This document shows positions 52,122 through 59,019 of a stretch of DNA of 64,000 nucleotides, in pieces; the first letter of the stretch is position 1, and every line of letters starts with the position of its first letter. Made by a program: the position numbers and the translations under genes. The notes below the pieces were generated by a model that did no database searches, had not been told where the DNA came from, and worked only from the letters and a program-made list of their open reading frames with translations. Origin of the DNA: Candidatus Nitrosopelagicus brevis (GTDB taxonomy: Archaea > Thermoproteota > Nitrososphaeria > Nitrososphaerales > Nitrosopumilaceae); NCBI RefSeq assembly GCF_000812185.1, contig NZ_CP007026.1, positions 873,107 to 937,106 of the forward strand, written 5' to 3'.

Positions 52122-52520
52122 ATGCCAATCAATAAAGAAAAACTCCAAGCAAGAGAAGAAGCTAGAGTTAGTAGACCGGAATTTATTCGTCCGGAGAGCT
52201 GGAGATACGTCAGATTGGAAAGTGGTTGGAGAAAACCAAAAGGAATGGATAACCATCAAAGAAAACAGAAAAGCCGTGGTCGTCCGGGACTAGTTAAAGT
52301 GGGATATGGTACACCAAAAATTGCACTCGGATTGCACCCATCAGGTTATACAGATAATTTAGTACATAATGCAAATGATTTAGAAAATCTTAATCCAAAA
52401 GAAGACGGAATTAGATTTGGTCATAGTGTAGGGGCAAAAAAGAGAAGAGAAATTATGAAAATTGCATTAGAAAAGAAATTCAAAGTGTTTAACGCAAGAG
52501 TGAGTCAAAATGCCAGTTAA
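52122..52520 (+). CDS. rpl32e: Ribosomal protein eL32
   Basis: A 132-residue basic large-subunit protein with W-R-K-P-K-G-M-D-N and G-Y-G-T-P-K in the conserved middle (residues 44-70), followed by the H-P-S-G-Y motif. The end overlaps rpl19e by 11 bases. In archaea this pair usually belongs to the spc operon between uL6 and uL18; here it has been separated and placed elsewhere. Confidence 0.94.
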   Translation: MPINKEKLQAREEARVSRPEFIRPESWRYVRLESGWRKPKGMDNHQRKQKSRGRPGLVKVGYGTPKIALGLHPSGYTDNLVHNANDLENLNPKEDGIRFGHSVGAKKRREIMKIALEKKFKVFNARVSQNAS

Positions 52521-52965
52521 TCTTAAATCAAAAAAGAGACTTGCCTCAAGAATTGTAGGTGTCGGTGTCAATCGTATAAGATTAGATAATGATCACTTGG
52601 ATGATGTTGCAGATGCAATTACAAGAGATGACATTAGAAGTTTAATCACTGCAAATACAATTACAATCAAATCCTTTACAGGTACATCTCATGGAAGAGC
52701 TCAAGCAAAGAGAATTCAAAAAGCAAAAAGAGGTACAAAACAAGGTTCTAAAAAAGGAAGAAAAGGTGCACGAGTTGGTAAAAAGACTGTATATGTTAAC
52801 AAAGTTCGTGCCTTGAGATATCTTCTCAAAATATCAAAAGATAGAAAGGAGATTACAAACGAATCATTCAAATCAATTTATAAAAAAATTGGTGGTAACA
52901 CAATAAGAAACAAAGCACATTTGAGAACCGTTATTGCAGAAGAAATTACTGCACAAAAATCTTAG
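52510..52965 (+). CDS. rpl19e: Ribosomal protein eL19
   Basis: A 151-residue protein. L-K-S-K-K-R-L-A-S at the start, and the family block G-S-K-K-G-R-K-G-A-R (residues 78-87), identify it. Rich in Lys/Arg. Its end overlaps the convergent ogt gene by four bases. Confidence 0.94.
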   Translation: MPVNLKSKKRLASRIVGVGVNRIRLDNDHLDDVADAITRDDIRSLITANTITIKSFTGTSHGRAQAKRIQKAKRGTKQGSKKGRKGARVGKKTVYVNKVRALRYLLKISKDRKEITNESFKSIYKKIGGNTIRNKAHLRTVIAEEITAQKS

Positions 52966-53261
52966 AAACGAAATAGATTTTTTTTAAAATCAGATATTTT
53001 ATCATTATTAATTTTTAATCCTTCTTTTGACAACATGTGTTTTTTTCTTTCAGAGCCATATGCATATCCACCAATTGTTCCATCAGATTTTACAACACGA
53101 TGGCATGGAACTATAACAGGAAATGGATTTTTTTTCATTATTTGTCCTACAACTCTTTGCCCATTTTTTAGATTAACCGCTTTTGCAAGATCACCATATG
53201 TAGTTACATGACCTGAAGGAACTTCTAACAATTTGCGATAAATTTTTTCTTCTATTTTCAA
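52962..53261 (-). CDS. ogt: Methylated-DNA-protein cysteine methyltransferase (Ogt)
   Basis: A 99-residue protein containing only the C-terminal, active domain. Catalytic P-C-H-R-V is at residues 52-56 and the DNA-binding helix-turn-helix (V-T-T-Y-G-D-L-A) precedes it; R-V-V-G is the Arg finger. It removes alkyl groups from O6-guanine. Cys is present so it is not an alkyltransferase-like decoy. The start overlaps the dtdA stop (ATGA). Confidence 0.9.
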   Translation of the reverse strand: MKIEEKIYRKLLEVPSGHVTTYGDLAKAVNLKNGQRVVGQIMKKNPFPVIVPCHRVVKSDGTIGGYAYGSERKKHMLSKEGLKINNDKISDFKKNLFRF

Positions 53262-54034
53262 ATTTTTATAACCTCTAATTTTGTAGTTGAAAGAAGATCA
53301 ATCAAAGTTTGTTTTTGTTTGCCTAGACTTTTCCAATCAAGTAAAGCAGCTTCTGCCCCATTATTTTGAGTAATAATATGTTCGAAAAGATCAGGATTGA
53401 GAAATTCCAATGCGTGTTTTGGCATAACAGTTCCTAAAGCATATTTTCCAAAAAGTAATTCTTTTGTGAATTTTTCAGAATAATGGGTACCTCCAAAACA
53501 AATTGCAAAAGGATGTGAATCCGATGGTTTTTCAAGCGTTTCTAGGACAAGTTGCGCTACAGATGAACAGAGTTGTTCATCATTCCATTGTAGATCAGTA
53601 GTACCGATTTCTACAAAAATTGACGGTTTTTTTAGATGAGTAGGTCCATGATGTGTGGCTTCTATAGTTATTTCAAAATCTGAAAAAGATTCACGATTCT
53701 CCCATAGTGTTTTCAGGTATTTTTTTTGCAGATTAGGATATGGTATGGCCAATTCTTTTGCATTACCACCAAATTTAGCTTCATTGAAATTTCCAGTACT
53801 GTGACACGTCAGAGCAAGAGTTCCAGATTCAGCTGCATGTTTTGATAAGAAAACAAACCCATCATAATCATATTGTTCATCTAACCAATCTGCAGAAATA
53901 GCAGGAGTGTCAATTTCAATTAAATCAAAGTTTTTGCCACGATACATATCACCATCTTTTTCCATATTTTGAGAGATATGCTTAGCCATATTGTGACCAG
54001 CAGCGTCATTTTTGAATGCAACTAGTAAATCCAT
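53258..54034 (-). CDS. dtdA: D-aminoacyl-tRNA deacylase DtdA
   Basis: A 258-residue archaeal/plant GEK1-type deacylase which recycles tRNAs mischarged with D-amino acids. Conserved D-G-F-V-F-L-S-K-H-A-A-E-S-G, T-H-H-G-P-T (metal-binding) and F-G-G-T-H-Y are visible. I used the ATG at 54034; a GTG 21 bases upstream is in frame. Co-oriented and overlapping with ogt. Confidence 0.92.
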   Translation of the reverse strand: MDLLVAFKNDAAGHNMAKHISQNMEKDGDMYRGKNFDLIEIDTPAISADWLDEQYDYDGFVFLSKHAAESGTLALTCHSTGNFNEAKFGGNAKELAIPYPNLQKKYLKTLWENRESFSDFEITIEATHHGPTHLKKPSIFVEIGTTDLQWNDEQLCSSVAQLVLETLEKPSDSHPFAICFGGTHYSEKFTKELLFGKYALGTVMPKHALEFLNPDLFEHIITQNNGAEAALLDWKSLGKQKQTLIDLLSTTKLEVIKI

Positions 54035-54076
54035 GAATAAAAGATATATTGACACTTTATTATTTTTCTTTATAAT

Positions 54077-54259
54077 TTGAACCCTAAACTTTACTTCAAA
54101 AATATAGTTAATACTATAAAATTAACGAAAAAATCCGATAAGGAGGTCTACAAACAGCACCTCAGATTGGTCCTATTTGGCTTTGCCACAGTAGGATTAC
54201 TAGGATTTGGAATTCAATTCATCTTTGCAACAATTTCACCAGGAATGGTATTCAAATAG
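54077..54259 (+). CDS. secE: Preprotein translocase subunit SecE/Sec61 gamma
   Basis: A 60-residue single-span protein. The amphipathic cytoplasmic part (V-Y-K-Q-H-L-R-L-V) precedes one membrane helix (L-F-G-F-A-T-V-G-L-L-G-F-G-I-Q-F-I). It clamps SecY. TTG start; no in-frame ATG exists before the C-terminus. It precedes spt5 and rpl11 as in most archaea. Confidence 0.85.
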   Translation: MNPKLYFKNIVNTIKLTKKSDKEVYKQHLRLVLFGFATVGLLGFGIQFIFATISPGMVFK

Positions 54260-54268
54260 AGAGAGAAA

Positions 54269-54724
54269 ATGTCTGAAGTTACTGAATCCCACTTATTTGC
54301 ACTCAGAACTACCGGAGGTCAAGAAAAGGTCGTTTTGAGACAACTAGAAGCAAAAATGAGAAGCGGTGAATTAGATGTTCAATCCGTTCTGATTGTTGAT
54401 AATCTAAAAGGATATGTTGTGATTGAAGCAAATGATCCTCAAGTCATGTTCATGGCAACACAAGGATTACGACATGTAAAAGGACAATTAAGAGGAGAAC
54501 TAGAATTTAGTGAAATTGAAAATTATCTCATAAAGAAATCTACAGTTTCAGAGTTAGCAGTCGATGGAACAGTTGAAGTTATTGGTGGTCCATTCAAAGG
54601 AATGAAGGCTACAATTACAAGAGTTGATCACGATAAAGAAGAAGCTACAGTAATTTTGTTGGATGCGCCATATCAATTACCAGTAACAGTAGATGCAAAC
54701 TATCTAAAACCGGTTGCATCATAG
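54269..54724 (+). CDS. spt5: Transcription elongation factor Spt5 (NusG)
   Basis: A 151-residue protein. The NGN domain (residues 1-85: F-A-L-R-T-T-G-G-Q-E, L-I-V-D-N-L-K-G-Y-V) is followed by a KOW domain with V-I-G-G-P-F-K-G-M-K-A near residues 105-115. It binds RNA polymerase and raises processivity. It is nine bases after secE and 36 before rpl11. Confidence 0.94.
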   Translation: MSEVTESHLFALRTTGGQEKVVLRQLEAKMRSGELDVQSVLIVDNLKGYVVIEANDPQVMFMATQGLRHVKGQLRGELEFSEIENYLIKKSTVSELAVDGTVEVIGGPFKGMKATITRVDHDKEEATVILLDAPYQLPVTVDANYLKPVAS

Positions 54725-54760
54725 GAAGGAATAAATCATTAAAAAAGAGACGAATTTTAA

Positions 54761-55246
54761 ATGGGCGACAAACAATCAATTTCAGCACAGGTAACAGGAG
54801 GAGAAGCTTCTGCAGGTCCTCCACTAGGTCCAGCACTTGGTCCACTAGGAGTAAACATCATGGAAGTTATCAACAAGATTAATGAGAAAACAGGTGACTT
54901 CAAAGGAATGAAAGTTCCAGTAACAGTTAGCGTTGATACAGATACAAAAGAATGGGATATCGAAGTTGGAATTCCATCAGCTTCAGCACTCATACTAAAA
55001 GAAGCAAACATTACAAAAGGAACAGGTACAGCTGGTACAGAATGGGTTGCAGACATTGGAATGGATGCAGTAGTTAAAGTTGCAAACGTTAAACTTGAAA
55101 CATCATATGCATCTGAAATAAAATCAGTTGCAAAACAAATAATCGGCACATGTCAATGCCTAGGAATCAAAGTAGAAGGTAAAACACCAAAAGAAATTAC
55201 CGTTGAAGTAAATGACGGCAAATGGGACGAAAAATTAACTAACTAG
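54761..55246 (+). CDS. rpl11: Ribosomal protein uL11
   Basis: A 161-residue protein. Conserved P-P-L-G-P-A-L-G-P-L-G-V-N at residues 20-32 and the C-terminal rRNA-binding domain (I-I-G-T-C-Q-C-L-G-I) are clear. It forms part of the stalk base. Three-gene unit with secE and spt5; its end overlaps the convergent lrp gene by eight bases. Confidence 0.96.
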   Translation: MGDKQSISAQVTGGEASAGPPLGPALGPLGVNIMEVINKINEKTGDFKGMKVPVTVSVDTDTKEWDIEVGIPSASALILKEANITKGTGTAGTEWVADIGMDAVVKVANVKLETSYASEIKSVAKQIIGTCQCLGIKVEGKTPKEITVEVNDGKWDEKLTN

Positions 55247-55694
55247 ATAGATACGTCGGAGACTTTTCAGTTCTTTCTAATTCAACAAATGTTTCAGTAT
55301 TCTGAATTCCATCAATTTTTCCAATTTTATCCACCACAATACTGTGTAATTGTTCCAAGTCTTCGGCCAATGCACCAACCATAAGGTCAAACCTTCCAGT
55401 AACCTCAATAATTCTATCAATTTCTGGAATTTCTAGTAAATTTTCATGAATTTCTGTTTTAAATTTAGGATCTCTGTTAATTCCAACATATGCTTTAACT
55501 CCAAAACCTAACTGAGATTCATCAATATCTATAGTGAACTTCTTTATCATCTTCTTTTTTATCAGTCGCTTTATTCGACTATACAAAACAGATGCATTGA
55601 TGTTTAGTTTTTTTGCTAAAAGCGGAATAGAAATACTTCCATCTTTTTTTAGTTCAGATAATAATTTGAGATCTAAATCATCTACCTTAGCCAT
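55239..55694 (-). CDS. Lrp/AsnC-family transcriptional regulator
   Basis: A 151-residue regulator with an N-terminal helix-turn-helix (D-L-D-L-K-L-L-S-E-L-K-K-D, L-N-I-N-A-S-V-L-Y-S-R-I-K-R) and a C-terminal RAM ligand domain (G-V-K-A-Y-V-G-I-N-R-D, V-T-G-R-F-D-L-M-V-G). The ATG is close to a 12-bp inverted repeat in the 158-base gap shared with uL1, so it may control itself and the ribosomal operon. Confidence 0.9.
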   Translation of the reverse strand: MAKVDDLDLKLLSELKKDGSISIPLLAKKLNINASVLYSRIKRLIKKKMIKKFTIDIDESQLGFGVKAYVGINRDPKFKTEIHENLLEIPEIDRIIEVTGRFDLMVGALAEDLEQLHSIVVDKIGKIDGIQNTETFVELERTEKSPTYLSS

Positions 55695-55707
55695 TTCTTA
55701 AAATAAG

Positions 55708-55766
55708 TAAATTTTAGTAGTAAATGTAAGTTTTGCCGGAATAAAGCAGAATTTTACTAAAATTTA
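55708..55766. promoter_or_regulatory. Inverted repeat, candidate Lrp operator
   Basis: TAAATTTTAGTA at 55708-55719 and TACTAAAATTTA at 55755-55766 are perfect 12-base inverted arms separated by 35 bases. A third copy of the core AATTTTAG lies at about 55781. The site is 14 bases upstream of the lrp ATG and about 90 from rpl1, a position expected for regulator binding; the binding itself is inference. Confidence 0.5.
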
Positions 55767-55852
55767 GAAAAAGATACGTCAATTTTAGAAAAATGATGTA
55801 ATCGGGAATAATTACTCTAAACGATAATAAGTGAGAGATTAAGGTTTTTGAC

Positions 55853-56509
55853 ATGGTAAACGAGTCTGAAATAGTTACTTTAATTCAAGAAGCAAAGAAA
55901 AGTGAAAAAGAACGCAAGTTCAAAGAATCACTAGAACTTTACATCACTCTAAAAGACATAGATGTGAAAAAAGGATTTGCATTTAATGAGGTAATTCAAC
56001 TTCCAAATCAAATGTCAAAGCCAGCTGCAGTTTGTGTAATGGCATCAGGAGACATGGGTCTAAAAGCAAAGGATGCAAAAGCAGATGAGGTTTTAGATAA
56101 TGATGGCGTAAATAAATTAGCAGAAGATAAAAGAGCAACTAGAAAATTAATCAACAAATATGATTTCTTTTTAGCAGATACAAAACTAATGCCTGTAGTA
56201 GGTAAATCATTAGGACAACTCTTAGGACCTAGAGGTAAAATGCCAACACCTGTTCCATTTAATGCACCTATAGATGCATTCCTAAGTAGATTCAAAACAT
56301 CAATTAGAGTTAGAGTAAAAAATTCACTTTCAATTTCATGTAAAGTTGGAGATACTGAAATGGATGAACATCACGTTGCTGCAAATGCAATGGCAGTGAT
56401 TAACAATCTGAGAGGTAAATTTCCAAATGGAGATAAAAACATTAGAAAATATATGATAAAAACAACAATGGGAAAAGCAGCAAAACTAGAACATAAGGTG
56501 ACAAAATAA
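55853..56509 (+). CDS. rpl1: Ribosomal protein uL1
   Basis: A 218-residue stalk-base protein. G-K-S-L-G-Q-L-L-G-P-R-G-K-M-P-T-P and V-G-D-T-E-M-D are the family signatures. In archaea uL1 is also an autogenous repressor of its own mRNA. One base separates it from rpl10. Confidence 0.95.
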   Translation: MVNESEIVTLIQEAKKSEKERKFKESLELYITLKDIDVKKGFAFNEVIQLPNQMSKPAAVCVMASGDMGLKAKDAKADEVLDNDGVNKLAEDKRATRKLINKYDFFLADTKLMPVVGKSLGQLLGPRGKMPTPVPFNAPIDAFLSRFKTSIRVRVKNSLSISCKVGDTEMDEHHVAANAMAVINNLRGKFPNGDKNIRKYMIKTTMGKAAKLEHKVTK

Positions 56510-56510
56510 A

Positions 56511-57377
56511 ATGCATGAGAATAGAACAACATACCCAAAAAAGAAAGCACAGATGTATCAACAACTACAAGAGCTTCCAAAAAAGTACAAAGTACTAGCA
56601 CTTGTAAGAATGGAAAAGGTCAGAGGTTCACAATTACTACCGTTAAGAAAAACACTTCAAGGTGAAGTTGAAATTGTTAGTATCAAAGATAAAGTAGCAA
56701 AACTAGCTTTTGCACAAGCAGGAATTACTGGTATAGATAAATTATCTGAAAAAATTACAGGTCAATGTGTTTTCATGTTTACAAACATGTCTCCATTCAA
56801 ACTTAACGTTCTATTAGGAAAGAACAAAGTTATGCTATTTGCAAGAGGAGGGGATACTGCAAGCATGGATGTTGTAATTCCACCAAAGAATACAGGAATT
56901 GCACCAGGACCAATGCTAACTGACTTTAAAGAAAACGGAATTGCTACTAAGATTGATCAAGGTACAATCTGGATTATGAAGGAAACTGTTCCAGTAAAAC
57001 AAGGAGAAGTAATTTCTGAAAAACTTGCCGGACTTTTAAGTAAACTAGACATTAAGGCGATAGAAGCAGGCATTGCTTTGAACGCTGCATTAGAAGAAGG
57101 ATTAGTCTATCAAGAAGAAGAGATGGTTATTGATGTTGAGAAATTCAGAAACGATTTGGCTCAAGCTCATCAAGAAGCAATCTCACTTTCAATTGAAGCA
57201 GCATATATCACTGCAGACAATATTGAACAAATCTTGGCAAAGGCAGCACAATCTGCACGTTCTGTTTCAACTGAAGCAGGATATCTAACAGAGGATACCA
57301 AAGAACAAGTGTTACAAAAAGCCCATGGTCAAGCACAGGGCGTAGCCTCAAAAGCAAAAGACTACACACCAGCATAA
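56511..57377 (+). CDS. rpl10: Ribosomal protein uL10 (P0)
   Basis: A 288-residue stalk protein. The N-terminal rRNA-binding domain (V-R-M-E-K-V-R-G-S-Q-L-L, T-N-M-S-P-F-K-L) is followed by a long helical spine. The C-terminus ends V-A-S-K-A-K-D-Y-T-P-A and does not show the acidic, L12-like hydrophobic tail common in archaeal P0, although helices for L12 docking seem present. It overlaps nothing; the TRIC-like gene converges on it. Confidence 0.92.
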   Translation: MHENRTTYPKKKAQMYQQLQELPKKYKVLALVRMEKVRGSQLLPLRKTLQGEVEIVSIKDKVAKLAFAQAGITGIDKLSEKITGQCVFMFTNMSPFKLNVLLGKNKVMLFARGGDTASMDVVIPPKNTGIAPGPMLTDFKENGIATKIDQGTIWIMKETVPVKQGEVISEKLAGLLSKLDIKAIEAGIALNAALEEGLVYQEEEMVIDVEKFRNDLAQAHQEAISLSIEAAYITADNIEQILAKAAQSARSVSTEAGYLTEDTKEQVLQKAHGQAQGVASKAKDYTPA

Positions 57378-57378
57378 A

Positions 57379-58014
57379 TTAACTACTTTTTACTTTAGGT
57401 AGATTCCAATTATACTTCATTGCAACCATTCTTAGTCCTGTAGCCAATAACAATCCAGAAATTGTTCCAGCGTAAACGTCATTTGTTACATATATCACCA
57501 AAAAGAATACCGAGGCGCCTAAGAAACTGGCCGAGGCATACAACTCTTTTACAAATACTATAGGGGTTTGACTAACAAACACATCACGAAGGATTCCTCC
57601 ACCAATTGCAGTAAGCATTCCAGATAATACAATTACAAGGAAGTTCATTCCAAACATGTTATAGGCAAAAGTAGCCCCAATTACAGTAAAAACTCCCAAT
57701 CCAATTGCGTCAAATTTTAGAAATACGTTCCAATGTTTTTTCATTTTTGAGTGTAATAGGAAGATTACGATGGCAGATACTACAGTAATTATCACATATG
57801 AAGGATCAATTAGGGAATTAGGTAGAGACTTTCCAAGAATTACATCACGTATTGTTCCCCCTGCAACACCAGTAATTGTTGCAAGAATTATTATTCCGAC
57901 AATGTCTGCCTTGTGCTCAATTGCCTTGAAAGCACCAGTTACGGCAAATGCCATTGTTCCAAATAGATCTAAAACATAAATGAAAAACTCAATTGACAAA
58001 GTTGAATCTGCCAA
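57379..58014 (-). CDS. TRIC-family (UPF0126) membrane channel
   Basis: A 211-residue membrane protein with about six to seven helices arranged as two similar halves, each containing a Gly-rich loop with Arg-Asp (G-V-A-G-G-T-I-R-D in the first, A-I-G-G-G-I-L-R-D in the second), the feature of trimeric intracellular cation channel homologues. Probably a cation channel. It separates rpl10 from rpl12. Confidence 0.88.
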   Translation of the reverse strand: MADSTLSIEFFIYVLDLFGTMAFAVTGAFKAIEHKADIVGIIILATITGVAGGTIRDVILGKSLPNSLIDPSYVIITVVSAIVIFLLHSKMKKHWNVFLKFDAIGLGVFTVIGATFAYNMFGMNFLVIVLSGMLTAIGGGILRDVFVSQTPIVFVKELYASASFLGASVFFLVIYVTNDVYAGTISGLLLATGLRMVAMKYNWNLPKVKSS

Positions 58015-58069
58015 GACAATTAGAATAAAAAATAGTCATTAATAACGTTGAGAAGATTTTGGACTTAGT

Positions 58070-58381
58070 TTAGCCGAATAGAGAGGATAAACCTTCCATT
58101 GCTGCTTCTTCCTGTTTTTCACTTGGTGGTTCTGCTTTCTTTTCTTTCTTTTCATCTCCACCTGCTGCTGCATCTGCTGCCGGTGCTGCTGCTGCGGCAA
58201 CTGCTACAGGTGCTGCTTTGATTGCATCTTCAATGTTAACATCAGCGAGTGATGCTACAAGTGCTTTAACTTGGGCTTCATTAACTTCAGCGCCAGTTGC
58301 TTTAACTACGCTAGTAACGTTTGCTTCGTTAACTTCTTTCTCTAGTTTGTGCAACATTAAAGCAGCGTAAACATATTCCAT
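58070..58381 (-). CDS. rpl12: Ribosomal protein L12 (P1-type)
   Basis: A 103-residue acidic stalk protein. Helical dimerisation domain (Y-V-Y-A-A-L-M-L-H-K), an Ala-rich hinge with Asp/Gly (A-A-A-A-P-A-A-D) and a C-terminal factor-recruiting tail, E-G-L-S-S-L-F-G. It lies on the opposite strand to uL1-uL10, unlike the usual single operon. Confidence 0.95.
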   Translation of the reverse strand: MEYVYAALMLHKLEKEVNEANVTSVVKATGAEVNEAQVKALVASLADVNIEDAIKAAPVAVAAAAAPAADAAAGGDEKKEKKAEPPSEKQEEAAMEGLSSLFG

Positions 58382-58428
58382 GTACGAAAAAGCCGTTAGG
58401 CATAATAAAAAGCTATCAAAAATTGTCT

Positions 58429-58944
58429 CTAGATCAGGATCTTTAGGCTTCTACATACAGAATAGAGGTTTTTCTTCAATTCTTTATCATAAAGATTCTC
58501 CATTTTCTGTTTTAGGATTCTTTTTGCGTGATCTTTGTCGGTTCCTTCTGGAAGAGATAATACATTATTGATTAATTCAGATAATGATTCTCTTACCCAG
58601 CCATCAAAGACGGTGAAAACCTTTTTTGAGATAAATTCAACTTTTTCAGAGCTAATGTCAATGACTTCGGTGAAATTTTCATATTCAATTCTATAGATTA
58701 ATGCAAAAATGCAGTTTTCAGAAGTAGGGGAAAGGAGAATTTCTTTCGATCTTGGACCGGCTTTTCCTTGAGAAACCTTGTTTTTTAATCCAACAGGATT
58801 AACAAAGAAACCGTTTACACCGATTTTGTTTCCATCAACCCCAGTAACAGTTCCAAATACAATATTATGATAATCACCATCGTCTTTTCTAGAAGTAAAT
58901 ACGTAATCACCTTCTTTTACTTCGCCTTTTTTTCTTCCGAACAT
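58429..58944 (-). CDS. Unknown conserved-looking protein
   Basis: A 171-residue soluble protein. The N-terminal part (residues 9-60) is strand-rich with K-E-G-D-Y-V-F-T-S and G-T-V-T-G-V-D-G-N, suggestive of an SH3/OB-like barrel; the rest is helical with a Lys/Glu end. One Cys near residue 80 and one near 165. Function unknown; upstream of rpl12 by 47 bases on the same strand. Confidence 0.6.
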   Translation of the reverse strand: MFGRKKGEVKEGDYVFTSRKDDGDYHNIVFGTVTGVDGNKIGVNGFFVNPVGLKNKVSQGKAGPRSKEILLSPTSENCIFALIYRIEYENFTEVIDISSEKVEFISKKVFTVFDGWVRESLSELINNVLSLPEGTDKDHAKRILKQKMENLYDKELKKNLYSVCRSLKILI

Positions 58945-59019
58945 AAAATGTTTCTACATTTTTCTATATTTAACGGTTGAATCGACAGTCCTTAATATCG
59001 GCACTAGGTCAAAAATTTA

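Noticed and set aside
54757-55149. Antisense 130-residue frame opposite uL11
   Set aside because: It lies fully inside rpl11, which has clear ribosomal motifs; the reverse frame has none.
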